Below, in pieces: positions 26,301-38,116 of a DNA stretch of 64,000 bases. Within the stretch, counting starts at the first letter, position 1, and the number at the start of each line of letters is the position of its first letter. Origin of the DNA: Hibiscus mutabilis (Eukaryota; Streptophyta; Magnoliopsida; Malvales; Malvaceae). The notes beneath the pieces were generated by a model. That model did not search any database. It was not told the origin of the DNA and saw nothing but the letters and a program-made list of their open reading frames with translations. The position numbers and the translations under genes are program-made. Where the stretch lies: NCBI GenBank assembly GCA_019671005.1, contig CM033715.1, forward strand, positions 434,001 to 498,000, read 5' to 3'.

Positions 26301-26819
26301 AAATAAAAGATTTTTTACCTTAGAGTGGGAATCAGTTAAGTATCCGACTATAACACTGTAATTTTGCGATAAATCAGACCAATTAACCTTATCTCCGGCA
26401 ATCAATAACTGAGCTAAACATTTCAAACCTGACGTCAGCGTAACCTCCGTAACGGAATTTAATCTTAAGACGGTAACCACGATTTTCGAAACGAAATCTC
26501 CTTTCTTTTTCAAAACGGCGACGGGGATAAGGGGGAGAAGGAGAGAAAGGATAGTGGTGAGAGACTGAACGACGTGAGGAGGAGAATCCGGTTCGAAGCC
26601 GAGGCGGTCGAGGGAAGAACACGTGGCGCCGAAGTAGGCGACCGGTGTGAGAGGCAGACCTTGCTCTTTCAGTTCTTGAGCCATTGCGCCGACGGCGGCG
26701 CAGAGGCGTTGGCTGTCTTCTTGATCGGATTTCGAGAAGTGACGGAGTACTGAGTCGCAGAAATCGCCGGTTGTTGAGTCCGGGAGGTGGTCAAAACCTT
26801 CCAATTCGATGCCTTCCAT
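20326..26819 (-). CDS. RRP12: RRP12-like ribosomal RNA processing protein, 18 exons, intact
   Basis: Encodes about 1,266 residues, close to the usual size of plant RRP12-like proteins. RRP12 is an ARM/HEAT-repeat nucleolar and shuttling protein needed for pre-rRNA maturation and export of pre-ribosomal subunits (family knowledge). The start is the ATG at 26,819 (MEGIELEGFDHLP). Exons, 5' to 3': 26819-26319, 26216-25697, 25606-25349, 25250-25159, 24801-24592, 24520-24116, 23862-23687, 23591-23498, 23401-23345, 23207-23073, 22949-22878, 22713-22609, 22496-22335, 22230-22102, 21798-21697, 21612-21533, 21132-21007, 20902-20326. Every intron is GT-AG and all phases join without a stop. The protein is helical-repeat-like through exons 1-15 and then has an acidic patch (FGDDDSDVEM) and a long Lys/Arg-rich tail ending KVQKKKR, typical of nucleolar proteins. 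No damage was seen, in contrast to its neighbours. Confidence 0.93.
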
Positions 26820-28078
26820 GGTGAAAAGACGGTGCCTAGTTTAGTGACGATTTTTTTCGAAGTATCGGTGGTGTAGCGGTGTCGCCGGCCGTCACTGCTG
26901 AAACCTCAGGCAAAATCGTCAAGTTAGATTTAGGGTTTAAAGGGAGCTTGGCGGCGGGGACGTACGATGAGAGATGAGAGTAGGTTTAGAATTTTAAGAG
27001 GAAATTTTAGGGAAATTGAAATTGATTTTGTAATTTTATTTGCATAACATAGTAGGATTTTTTTTAATATTCTAAATGTGATTAAAATGTGATATTTGAT
27101 CATAAATTTTTTGAGAAAATATATATACCATATAAACATAATGATTTGAACTCATATTTTCTAACCCATAAAAATTATCCGTTTTTTCACATATAATTTT
27201 TTTTAAATATATATATATTAAGGGTAAAACTTTGATACACAAGCTGCGTAAAATTAATTTTACACAAGCATGTGTATTTACACTATAAAAACTCAAATCC
27301 TAAATTTTTAGCCCTAACCTTAAAAAACTAAACTCCACACTCTAAACCCTAAATTCTAAATACTAACTTTAATTTTTTAATCCTGCAACCTAAACCCCTA
27401 ACCCTTAAACCCTGAACTAAAACTCTAAACTATAAAAATAAACATATGAAGTCATTGTTACTCTGATATAATGTTGTCTTTTAATAAATCTTTAAAATCT
27501 TTTTTAAACTATAAGAATAAATCTATGAAAATTTGTTGTCAATGGAGGTGTTGAAATTTTTTAATACTTTATTTTTTTTAAATTTCTAATTGTCTTTTTA
27601 TTTTTAGTTATTTATAATGTTTACTATTTTAATTATTTTTAATATTTTAACTTTTAAATATCTTTTTAATTTTTATCTTTTTGCTTAAAGATTAATAAGT
27701 CCTCAAATATTAATGATGATTTTTAAATAGCTATTGGCGGTGGATACCTTAGTTTAAACAAAAAAAAATAGTGTGATGCCAATTGCCAAGCATGTTCTTG
27801 GTTCATGTCAAAAGTCTTCAATATTCTTTTTTCTTTTCTTTTGATTCTCCTCTATTAATTCAATTAAACATGACAGCCGTGAGTTAAGCTGAAAGGTCAT
27901 ACATATTATATAGTGAGTTATGATTTATTTACACGGTACACATCTTTAAAAATTTTATAGGTTTTTTAAATCGTTAAATTAACTAAATTTACGGTTGAAA
28001 TTTACTTACACTTATTTTTTTATAAAAAAATCTTATTTCTCATCGTTAAATTTTAGACTGTGCTTACGGATCTTACCT

Positions 28079-28115
<37 letters not shown>

Positions 28116-28281
28116 CTTCATTAGTTGGTAGCGTACAACTATTTGATGCTGTATTTTAAGTTCTCGTAGTAGGTTGGAATGAATGGGAGCCTATTATAGG
28201 CAGTCTGATTGGCAGAATCTAAATTTCATATCTCACTCTCAAATTCTTTTTTCTTTTAATAATGGTTATTTGATTAATAAT
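26820..28281. other. RRP12 upstream region and TTTAGGG-like repeat
   Basis: 26,820-26,960 is GC-richer and probably carries the 5' untranslated region and start of the RRP12-like gene. From about 27,226 a repeat starts with AAAACTTTGATACACAAGC, the same terminal sequence as the foldback at 35.30-35.57 kb, followed by CCCTAAA-like words to about 27,440. A (TA)n tract lies at about 28,083-28,112. No exon of the upstream RBOHE gene could be found here, although its final exon would be expected. Confidence 0.45.
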
Positions 28282-28492
28282 AGGGTAAAATACATTAATA
28301 GTCACTAAATTATGAAAAAAAAAGATTATTTTGATCACTAATATTTCAAAAGTTGCAAAATAATTGTAAATTTAATGATCATTTTATAAAGGTTAGATAA
28401 AATTTGATGTCCATTTTGTAAAAGTTTGATAAAGTTCAGTGACTAAAATAATTTTTTTTTTATAGTTTAGTGATTATTTGTGTACTTTACTC
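28282..28492. mobile_element. MITE, GTCACTAAA family, with perfect 8-bp target duplication
   Basis: The ends are AGGGTAAAATACATTAATAG and, read inverted, GAGTAAAGTACACAAATAAT, both followed by TCACTAAA. The octamer TTAATAAT flanks it on both sides (28,274-28,281 and 28,493-28,500). About 210 bp, no coding content. Relatives at 35.58-35.86, 43.32-43.62, 43.65-43.97 and 54.5-55.4 kb. It lies 43 bp beyond the last recognisable RBOHE exon. Terminal duplication of 8-9 bp suggests a hAT or Mutator-type transposase supplied in trans. Confidence 0.7.
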
Positions 28493-28535
28493 TTAATAAT
28501 TTAATACTTTTTTATTCGGTTAGAAAAGTATTTAC

Positions 28536-31500
28536 CTATTGTGGCGTGAGGATGTTTTGAAGCTGTTTTTCTGAAGACTTCTCTCCCGTTAGGCCTTGCA
28601 AAATGAGTCCTCACCTGTGAAGAAAATAATTAAATATGTCAAAGGGTTAGCAAAAACAAGAAATAGTTGAATAATTGAATGTTTTTTTTATTAAAAAAAT
28701 AGTGGCTGTTTGGTAGGTGAGAAAATGACGTGAAGAAAAATTTATAGATTTTGATAGGAAAAAGAAAATCATTACCCTGGTTCCTGATAAGATGTCAACA
28801 CCATGTTTAGCATGGTTTAAAGCTTGGACCATTGTTATCAAGGTTGATCTTGCATCCCCTTCTTCATAAACACTTGTAAGGTAGTTGCGCAGCTCGATTT
28901 GACCCTGTTTTTCGAGTTTGGGAAATAACAAGGACTAAAGTTGTAATTACCATAATAACATTTTGGGACCTTATTCAAGTGCAAAAAAGAAAATGGCATA
29001 TTTACTTTGTGGTCAATTTCCGCAACTTCATCCAATACTCCTTTAAACCATTCAAATGACCCTGGTTCCCTGGTGACCCAGTAGAAGTGAGCGTTTCGAG
29101 TCCTTGGCGACTTCTTCTTTCCGCCGATGGATAAACTCGAATTCGCCGTGTAATTCGAAGACGCGAGACTATTCCAGCTATCGTCTGATCTACTCATTTC
29201 TGTGGTTGAATCCTATACCATGAAATCCCTCAATATATATTATGAACTGAAAAGTACTTTAATAGTTAGTCCCATGGACAAAAGTGGCATGAATGTATGT
29301 ATGTACCATTTGGTCTTCTGGTCTTGTACTGTTTAAGAGATCCCTGAGGATGCTTATGAAAGGGGTAGCTCCAATTCCTAGTCCCACGAGGAGGAGAACG
29401 TCGTAATTCCAGTAGTCTTGTGCCGGAGCCCCGAATGGACCGTCGACAAGTAACTTTGGTTGGCTGCACCGATGAAGCATGTTGATTAATACTCGTCATA
29501 TTTGAATATAAGAAGTATATTTTCTCACTAATGTAGTTATACAAATTGTGATCGATATATCCAGAGCCAACGAATCTAGCTCGGCCTATAACGAACAGCG
29601 AGTCGTTAACTTCCGTGAAAACTCGTTTCAGTTCCTGAGTCCAGTCGCCGACCGTCCGGATGTGAACACTTAGGTACTCGTCTCCTGGTGCTGAAGTTAT
29701 AGAAAATGGATGCCTGAAATGAATTTAGTGTTAGCTCATTGTGCAAAAAAGTTAAAATAATGATCCAAAAACAAAGATTAGGACTTACCATTCAAATGGG
29801 GAGATTGATGGACACTGCAGGAATATGTACTGCCCACTTTTATACTTGAATCCTTGCGGTTTCGACATAACCATGCTGAAGACATCTCCGGGTAGTACCG
29901 AAACCTGTAAACCGAACTCGAATGGTTATTGAGATTAGATAAATACTAGAATTAGTAAAGAAAACAAGTTGTTAAAAGTTACCTTAAATATTTTTACTGA
30001 ATAATGTTCTGCTCTACTTGTTCTCACACTACGCTCCACTATGTAAAGCAGCAATGGAACACAAATGTACATCCATGTCTGCAAACACCGACATAGTTTT
30101 GTACTTGGCCAAGTTAGGGATGTTGTTCTGTCATTAACCGAAAGGGAACTAGTGTCGAAGTTCTTACCGATTTCTGATACCACTGGTGTGCCAAGTACAA
30201 GAATGTCCCATGGATCACTAGCAAAATGTAGACAAGACCAAGAAGATGATGGGAGTACCAAAATGCATTGAAGCCTGTCAATCTGTTGAATGGAGTGGGG
30301 AATCGTAAAACGTTCTTCCGGAAGTGACTCGTTGCTAATACAAACGCAATGGCCATGAAAATCACCATGGAGATCCCCGTCACGCCCAGAATACTGACCA
30401 GAAGTTCCGTGTAGGTCGGTCATTTTCCGTGGCTGAAATCGGAGGCTATGAGAGCGAATTTCTCGGGAGGAGCATTTGTCAGGCGGATGAAATCACAAGC
30501 TAAATGGCTTCCTGCATGAACCAAGATTCCAATGGCTATTGCACATGCAATTGTCTGTTCAAAATAGATCATTACATAATAAGTTTCAACTTTCAATTTT
30601 ACAAACTCCATATGAGTAACCCTTTTGCTCACCTTGTGGAAATTAATGCTGTCCTCGAAAGGAACGAAGGATCTCGCTTTCGTCGAACGAAGCCAAGTCA
30701 ACGTGTTCCGACAAACCGGTAAAAGAATCAAAGCCATGTTGAGCTTGAGAGTCTCGGCAGCACCTTTGGCGGTACATAAACAATACCCCATGACTTGAAA
30801 TGCTGCCCTGTTTCTGTATTGCATGAATTTCCAGACAAAAAGGGTAGCCATTGCCAGCATCCAAAGCAACAAAATCCATCCCCTCCGCCAGTTTTCCAAC
30901 AGCAAGCACCGGAGTTTAAACGACACTCTCCGGAACATGCTTTTGGGTCTGATAGAAGTTAGGTTTTGACTCCAACCAACACTTGTTGTGCTAAGTGGTC
31001 TACTGTAGTTCATGTATGTATCCCTTTGCAGGAGTAGCGTTTCCAATTGCCATAACTGAAATTAACCCAAAATGAAATATTCTCAAAAATTAGGATTTAG
31101 TCACTTACTCTAATTTTACACACAATTTGATCATTATACTTTTATAATGTTATTAATGAAGTCCAATTAATAACACCATCATTTTCTTTAAAACACCCTT
31201 ACATATTTGACTGACATATACTTATAACTGATTCCATACAATTGATTGAAGTTTCACCTGATCATGAGTATGTGATGAAATAACAATAGACAAAATCTTA
31301 GATTAACAACTAATATTATCAAAAGTAAGAGGACCAGATAATAAAATAACAATTTACCTCAATGTACCCGAAATTCTCGGGATCCAGTTCTTCCATGATT
31401 AGTGAGGCATACTCTTCAGCTTGCTCTTTCAGCTTGGATAGCTTGTTGGCTGAAGCACTCAGCATTATAAGCTGTATTTTAAATAAATACAATCCAATAA

Positions 31501-33855
31501 ATCAACACCACCACCAAAGATAATGACATTGAAATATGTAACCCAAACTTGAAAGTAATTTATTTTTTTGCCATTTTTATAACAATCGAAGAATTTTGTA
31601 ATATTTTTGTTAAAAATATGGGAGTAAACAAAATTTACTCTTTAAACTTGACATTTTTTTTCAATTTAATCATAAATATTTTTTGATTTGTCTTGATCTT
31701 TGAAATAGACAAAATATCCACTTCTAATTTTTTTTAAAAAATTTAATTTTAATTCTAATAGAGGAGGGAAAAGAAAAACTCTAAAGGTAGAAAGAACTAT
31801 TCTTAGTGGGTCTAGAATCAATAGAGAATATAAAAGAATAAAGATGAAACAACTTGGCAAATCAACCAAATATGCTTGCTCGACATGTTATACGATTTCA
31901 TAATTCTATATCCGAGAATGATAAATATACAAATACAAAGAGTGGTATGGACAAATAAAATTTATGTATCAAATTCAAATATTATTTTTTTATAAAAAAT
32001 AGATAAATAATTAATCCTTTGATTACCTCTTGTACTTCTTCCCTTGTTATTATACCATCTTCATTGCTGTCAGCCCTGCAAACAAATTTTGATCAAAGCT
32101 TAAATAATCAATTGGACCGACCAAAAAATCCCGCAAAACAATTAATCATCAAGAATTAATTGAATAAATAAAACAGGACTCTATGTTTTAACTCGAATTC
32201 CGACGAAACCAATAGACTATAAAGTTATTAAGATAAAAAAGGCAGAAATTATCATTAAATTAAATAATTTATTTTATTAAAGTCTTAAAAATTATAAAAT
32301 AATCATTAAATTTATTAAATTATTATAAAATAATATTAAATTTGATCAAATTAAATAAAACGGTCATTAAAATTTATCAAACTATTATAAAATAACTTTT
32401 AAATTTATCAAAATTTATTACTATTTTATTACATATAATGATTATTTTATAACAGTTTCATAAATTTTATTATTGTCTTATATTTTTCAATTTTTAGTGC
32501 AAATATTTTTTATTTAACTTGATGATTATTTGTATAGTTGCCAAACTTATTACCAGCAAGTCAGCGACCTCGTTAAGTCGTCCCTACTGGGGGGCCATAT
32601 ATGCCGTCAGCATTTTCATTCAGTGGCAAAAATCAGGTAATTCACGTAATTTTTCTTTATTCGCGGCTAATGAACCGTTAAAAAGAAAAGAAATATTAAT
32701 TTCACCAATAAGTCCCCAAACTATAGATTGAATTTTAAATTGATCCTAAACTTCAAAAAAATTCAATCAATTCTCATACTAAAATATTGTTCCAATCAAA
32801 TCTTTTGGTTAGTCTATCTATCAGCTTTAGGTTAAATGCAATTCATAAATATTTGTTAAACACAAAAAACATACCTAATATTTAACGCTAAAGCTGACAG
32901 ATAAACAAATAGAAAAAACTCGATTGAAACGGTATTTAATCAATTTGAAATTTGACGGGGAGGTATCGTGTAATTAACCAAAAAAATGAAAAGAAAGAGA
33001 AAAGAGAAAGAACTAACATGTCGAAGAAAATCTGGAGATGGGCGTCGAAACTCTGATCAGAAATCTGTAACCAGAAATCGCGAAGCTCTTCTTTTGTTAA
33101 TTTCAGGATTCTCTGTCTTCTTCTTCTCGCTAATGCATCGAATATGCCGACTGCGAATTCCTTTGAATCCACCATGCCTACGTTAATGAAAAAGCGGGTT
33201 TAAAAATATATATTATTTTCTTAGTTGCCAAACAGAGTAACTACGGACCTATGCATTCACCGAAATCTTCTCTAGCAAGCAATCCTTCTTTAGCCAACGA
33301 CTCGAACCTCGACTCAACTCGTTTCCACATCTCCTCCGCGTCATTTGCACCGGTGTTCCTGCTGATGAACCTCAGCCCTTTCAACGCTCGTTCGGCGCAC
33401 GATTTCGTCCGCTGATGCTTCGCCTTGATCCTCCTCTCGTCTCGAGCCGTAATCCGACAGTCCTGAATCTGATCGTTCTCCTCCGTCGACGAAGCTCTCG
33501 AAGTTGATCCCGACTTCAACCAACCGAACTTCCTCCGTATCCTCGACGTCGCTGATAAGCTCCTCATTAAAATCCCTGACGAACCAGCCACCGAAGCCTC
33601 CCTTTCGACCGGAGTACCAGGAGGCGGCGGCGCCACGCTGCAAAACACAATGGAGTCATTCTCCAGCTCCAGCGTGACCTCTACAAGCTCTTGCTGGTTA
33701 TTCCTCTGTAAATCGCTGAGGAAAATCGGCAACATTGCTCCACCAACGCCATACTCTTCTTCACCGTCCCCGTAGTCCTCCGGCAAGTCAAATGAACGGC
33801 TGTAATTACTACTACTCCTCCCGAACGAGTGAAACGATGCCGGCGACTTCATCAA
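28536..33855 (-). pseudogene. RBOHE: RBOHE-type NADPH oxidase, damaged: in-frame stop, last exon missing
   Basis: Plant respiratory burst oxidases are plasma-membrane flavocytochromes that pass electrons from NADPH to oxygen, making superoxide; the E clade is recognised by its N-terminus and exon order. Exons: 33855-33249, 33177-33018, 32075-32027, 31471-31358, 31055-30633, 30554-30168, 30078-29983, 29904-29789, 29713-29543, 29463-29307, 29212-29006, 28904-28776, 28614-28536. Visible features: start MMKSPASFH; EF-hand loop DSNEDGIITREE (about residue 257); membrane segments with haem-ligand histidines (HAGSHLACDF, SHHLLGLVYILLVIHGTF); FAD site HPFSIT (about 651); NADPH site GIGATPFISIL; HFYWVTREPGSFEW. 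Lesions: TGA at 30,422-30,420 (codon 496), Trp to Gly in the conserved RPNW motif, and no terminal exon with the NADPH-binding YCG motif and C-terminal Phe. About 898 codons remain versus about 950 in the family. Identity as RBOHE is strong; loss of function is inferred. Confidence 0.9.
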
Positions 33856-34104
33856 TCCTTTTCCACTTCGGATAAACTAAATCTGCTCTATTTGCTATAA
33901 ATTTTTTCCGGGGGAGATAATTAGCAATAAAAACAAGAGAAACGCACCTCAACCGATCAGCTAACACGAATTCAACGCTTTTGAGATCAATCGCGTGCTT
34001 GTTTCCGCAGAGTAGTAGTTGAGGTTTTGCCAAACAAATTCTTTGGAAAATAAAAATAAAGAAATTGGAATATTTTTATATTTACAGAAATGAGTCGGGT
34101 CTTT

Positions 34105-34112
34105 GGGGTTAT
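34105..34112 (-). promoter_or_regulatory. Candidate TATA box of the RBOHE-type gene
   Basis: On the minus strand the sequence GGTTTTTATATAACCCC lies about 250 bp upstream of the ATG at 33,855. Position and sequence suit a TATA element, but AT-rich surroundings make chance matches common. Confidence 0.25.
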
Positions 34113-34199
34113 ATAAAAACCACGCGAAAATGTAAACAAAAATAAGTTGATGGGAGGTCAATAGGGAAGGTGAGAGTTTGGAATATATATACATACGGA

Positions 34200-35300
34200 G
34201 TTGGTTTTAAATATTTTTTCCGAGCATTTTAATTCAGTTATAAGGTATTATCTTAGTTTGATTTTAAATTTAAATAAATTTGTACACATCTATAGACTAA
34301 GATGTCCAAATCTGTGTTACTTTAAAGAAATAATACAATCATTTACCACTTAGACCACTTAATAACTTCAAAATATTTTCTTTTTAACTCATATAACAAA
34401 TAAATACCTAAAATATGTCAACCTTTTCATTTATGTACTTAAATTTTTTTTAATCAAAATAAGTACTTAAAGTATATTTTTTGGTCAAAATATGTACGTA
34501 AAATAAGTATATATTTTTTGTCAAAATAGGTAACTACTTTATTTTTTAATCAATGACATATGTCAAGTTTTAGGAATCTAAATTAAAAATATATACTTTA
34601 AGTAATTATTTTGACAAAAAATACTTCTGATTGTGATATAGACATTTGTTTTTAATATCGATCGAAAAATGCTAATAATTAATTTAATGAAACAAGACGT
34701 CAAATTTTTTAAAACATGTCAAAAATTCAAATTTTAATATTACAAATGAAATAATTTGAATCTAGAAGACCAAAGACAAAAGTATGTAGGTGATTTCCCT
34801 TAATTTATTTATTAAAAAATATAATAAAATATTATTAATATTAGTTCAATATTTTTTTATCTGGATCCCTAATTTTAATTCAATGGAACTTTACTCTCTA
34901 TTTTTTTTTATTTTTAGTTATTCTTTACTTTAATTTTTGGCTTCGTTCTGGGAAAAGTCATCACAAAATAAGACTATGAAAGTGCCATTTGAATTATTAG
35001 ATTAATAAATTATATATTGATAAATATAAGAAAATTGTGATAAATAAATATTTGATCCCTTTAGAAGAGTTAAAAACTGCATAGTCCATATATCAAACAA
35101 TAATCATTATTTTATTTTATTTTATTTATTAAACAATAATCATTTTTCGACTTTTTACTCTGCCCTATAATCGAAATAAATCTGAACTAAACTAAAATTG
35201 TAATAAAATTCGATCTAAAACCCAAATGAGTACAATGCCAATGCCTTTATCTACTTAGAAGTTTAGATTAGTAAAAATTAAGTGATTTTTTTTGGAAAAA
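34200..35300. other. AT-rich intergenic
   Basis: 34,430-34,640 has TACTTAAATTTTTTTTAATC-type words followed by their inverted equivalents (ACTTTAAGTAATTATTTTGA), a weak palindrome probably from another MITE. No gene. Confidence 0.35.
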
Positions 35301-35301
35301 A

Positions 35302-35570
35302 AAACTTTGATACACAGTTGTTTACATAAATTTGTTGATTTTAGAGTGTACAGTGTTAGTCTATGTTTTACGATTTATGAGTTTAGGTTAGAGTTTAGAA
35401 TTTAAGATTTAAGGTTAGAGTTTAGGTTTTGGGGCTTAGGGTTTAGGAATTTAAGATTTAAGGTTAGAGTTTAGGTTTTGGGGCTTAGGGTTTAGGAATT
35501 TAGATTTTAAATTTTAAAGAAGAGTTGTGTAATATTTTTTACACAAGCTTGTGTATCAAAATATAACTTT
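35302..35570. repeat. TIR/foldback element with TTTAGGG-like tandem interior
   Basis: Ends: AAACTTTGATACACAGTTGT on the left and, read inverted, TTTTGATACACAAGCTTGTG on the right. The interior is TTTAGGG/TTTAGAGTT-like and includes two perfect 49-bp tandem copies (35,402-35,450 and 35,451-35,499, starting TTAAGATTTAAGG). The same terminal sequence begins the repeat at 27,226. Confidence 0.65.
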
Positions 35571-35579
35571 TTATTTTTT

Positions 35580-35860
35580 CGGGTAAAAGTCACCGAACTA
35601 AGTAAAAACGATTTTTTGGCCACTGAAAATTTGAAAGTAAAAATGGTCATTAAACTTATCGAACTGTTAAAAAATAGTCACTATGTGTTATATAATTTTT
35701 ATAATAATTTGTTAAGTTTTAATGATCATTTTATTATAGTTTGATAAAATTTAATGATTATTTCATAATAGTTTAGTAAATTTAATGATTATTTTGTAAT
35801 TTGTGAAACTTTAATGACCAAAATATATGCTTAATTTAGTGACCATTTGTGTATTTTATC
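35580..35860. mobile_element. MITE, GTCACTAAA family
   Basis: The ends are GGGTAAAAGTCAC and, read inverted, GGATAAAATACACAAATGGT. The nonamer TTATTTTTT is present on both sides (35,571-35,579 and 35,861-35,869), supporting an 8-9 bp target duplication for the family. It sits 10 bp from the foldback at 35.30-35.57 kb. No coding content. Confidence 0.6.
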
Positions 35861-36177
35861 CTTATTTTTTTAGATTTTCTGGTAGACATATTGCAATTTG
35901 CAAACTCTTAATTTATTAAATGTGAGTATAGTCAATGCTATTATTGACATATTAAAAATTACTAGGCGGTTCAAGTTATAATTACAATCTTAATAACAAT
36001 ACAATATCATAATTATAGTATTGGATTGAAATCATATTGCAATCATTAATACTTTCAATGATTAGTAACACTAATTAATGTTTATGTTTATAGAATGAAA
36101 AAAGTAGTTATTAATTCTAACATTTAGATACCCATTTTTATCACATTTTAAAAATAAAATATTTTAGTAGCACTAAC

Positions 36178-36365
36178 GATGTTGGTCTAAGTGGTAAGCA
36201 GTTTGATATCGCTTAAGTAGGTCTCGAGTTTGAGACATTGTGTATGCAGAAAATTTGCTCTAGGAAACTCACCCACAGAGCTAGGTGTGCGACGCAGGAC
36301 GATTCAGATTAATCAGGGTAAAGCCCTGAGAACCAAGAGGGCAACAAAAAAAGAAAATAAAAAAT
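36178..36365 (+). mobile_element. tRNA-derived SINE-like element (family B)
   Basis: Contains GGTCTAAGTGGTAAGC, close to a tRNA A box, then GGTCTCGAGTTTGAGAC, close to a B box, about 25 bp later. It ends in an A-rich tail with AACAAAAAAAGAAAATAAAA. About 185 bp. A second copy is at 42,465. Pol III-transcribed tRNA-derived SINEs have this layout. Target duplication not resolved. Confidence 0.6.
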
Positions 36366-37163
36366 TTATATGAATGAATAACTTTTAATCCTTAAACATT
36401 ATATTTTTTTAAAATTGAATCCCTAAATTTTTTTTTATCTACATTAATCTTTGAACTTGGTAAAATTTTTAGTACTGGTATTATAACATATGACACAATC
36501 TCATAGTACCATGTCAATAAAATTACAAAAAAAGAAAAATCAAAATTTGAGATTCGAGATTTAGAATTCGAGATCAATGGGAACCAGAATAATTCAAGGA
36601 TCGAATTAAGAAAAGTTGTTAGATTTAGGAGATTTTTTATCCCGAAAAAGTTATATAAACTATAACTACAGCTGTTGGTGTAATAATAATATATAAATAA
36701 ATAATCTTAATTGATGTAGTTGTCATGTTCATGTCTCCCACTGTCTTTTCTATTCTACCCACAAGCTTCAAAACTCATTGCCTATAGTTAGTAGGATATT
36801 AAAGGAAATTAAAAAAAATAAAATCGAATCAAACCGTAGTATTTGTTACAGTCTTGTTAAATTCAGTTTGATTTTAATTCGGGTTGTACTTGAATATATT
36901 TGGTTTGATTTTCAGTTTACAAGTTAAAAAATTGTAATTGTTTGAATTATATCAAAATTTATTTTTATTTAGTTTTAAATTATTTTATTTTTATATCATA
37001 AAATAAACATTTTATTATTTAAATTAATGAAAACAAAATGAAAAAAATATATAAAATTTAAACTAAATAAAAGCCACACTAAGCTCCAAAAAAATAAAAG
37101 GGAAAAAGAAAAAAGTTGATAGAATTCAGCTCAACATCTCTGTAAGAGAAATTTATTACTATT

Positions 37164-37370
37164 ATGGTCCGAAGGTGTCACAAAGCCTTCTTCGAAGCTA
37201 ATCTGGTGTGCGTGGCGTTTTTCAGCATTTGCTTGTCGATCTGGCTATGCCGAAACGACTCTGTTTTCAATAACAAATCTGTAAGCGAAGACCAATTGTT
37301 CGAAGTTTCACAGTTGAGAACTTTCAGACGGTGTCAAAGCAATTGGCTTGTATCTTGTAAAGTTTGATTG
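37164..37370 (+). pseudogene. LINE C-terminal fragment
   Basis: An isolated frame of about 67 codons reading FFSICLSIWLCRNDSVFNNK and then EDQLFEVSQL. This matches the linker between zf-RVT and RNase H in plant L1-type LINEs (compare FKGTKLDSKQL in the LINE at 12.6-16.2 kb). Neither flanking domain is readable. A relic on the strand opposite to the larger LINE. Confidence 0.5.
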
Positions 37371-38115
37371 GTAATGAAACAGTTCTATTGTTCGGAAAAC
37401 CATGAAACCAGTCCCGAGTCCGGAATACCATGTCGAGCTGCGAGACGTTGGTAGTATCCGGTTTTTTGCTTAGTCTCGTCTCGAATAACCGGAATTAGGA
37501 AGCCTTTGGGTGAAGAAATAGACACTTGAAATTGTTTACTCCATTATGCACATGGTGTTATAGTGTAGTTGGATGAAAATATGCATCAGTTTTTGTTTGG
37601 TTGCAATCAATGATATTAGGTATGAATTTTATGGTTAAATTATAGTTTTTCATCTTCGAAAAAATTCAGTTAGGATACGATATAAGTCTTATTATTATTG
37701 ATGTTGTTTGATGAACAAAATGTGTTAATATAAACTTTTTGAAATTTTTATTAATACTTTCCAATCTATACCAAACGTTGTAAAGTAATTCCGATCAATA
37801 ACATTATTCCATTGAAATGTTAACATGGAAGAGTACCAAATTGCAAAGGGAGAGAACTTTGTAAAGTTGGGTTTTTGGCCTAAGAAGTGTAGATTTGATA
37901 AGTCCTTATGTTGAAGGATTTGGTGGGCTTTTCTTTGTTTAATTTCATTTGCTAGGTAATACATATATGGGCTTCACAAAAGTTGTAAATGAGATATTTG
38001 TATTGGTAAGTTATTCGAAAATATTTAAATTTGATTCGGTTGTTTTCGAGTTGAGTTCAAATATCTTAATACTTTATTCAAGACGATAATAAGTCTAATA
38101 AAGTCTATTTTTTAT
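37371..38115. other. Intergenic, no gene recognised
   Basis: 37,380-37,500 is less AT-rich and may extend the LINE relic, but no domain is readable. The rest is AT-rich. Confidence 0.3.
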
Positions 38116-38116
38116 A

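Noticed and set aside
30387..30450. Hidden intron removing the RBOHE stop
   Set aside because: No credible GT-AG pair flanks the TGA while keeping the conserved residues on both sides, which are directly contiguous in the family.
33812..34194. Short minus frames upstream of the RBOHE start
   Set aside because: They end before or overlap the real ATG in other frames and lack RBOH similarity; probably leader sequence.
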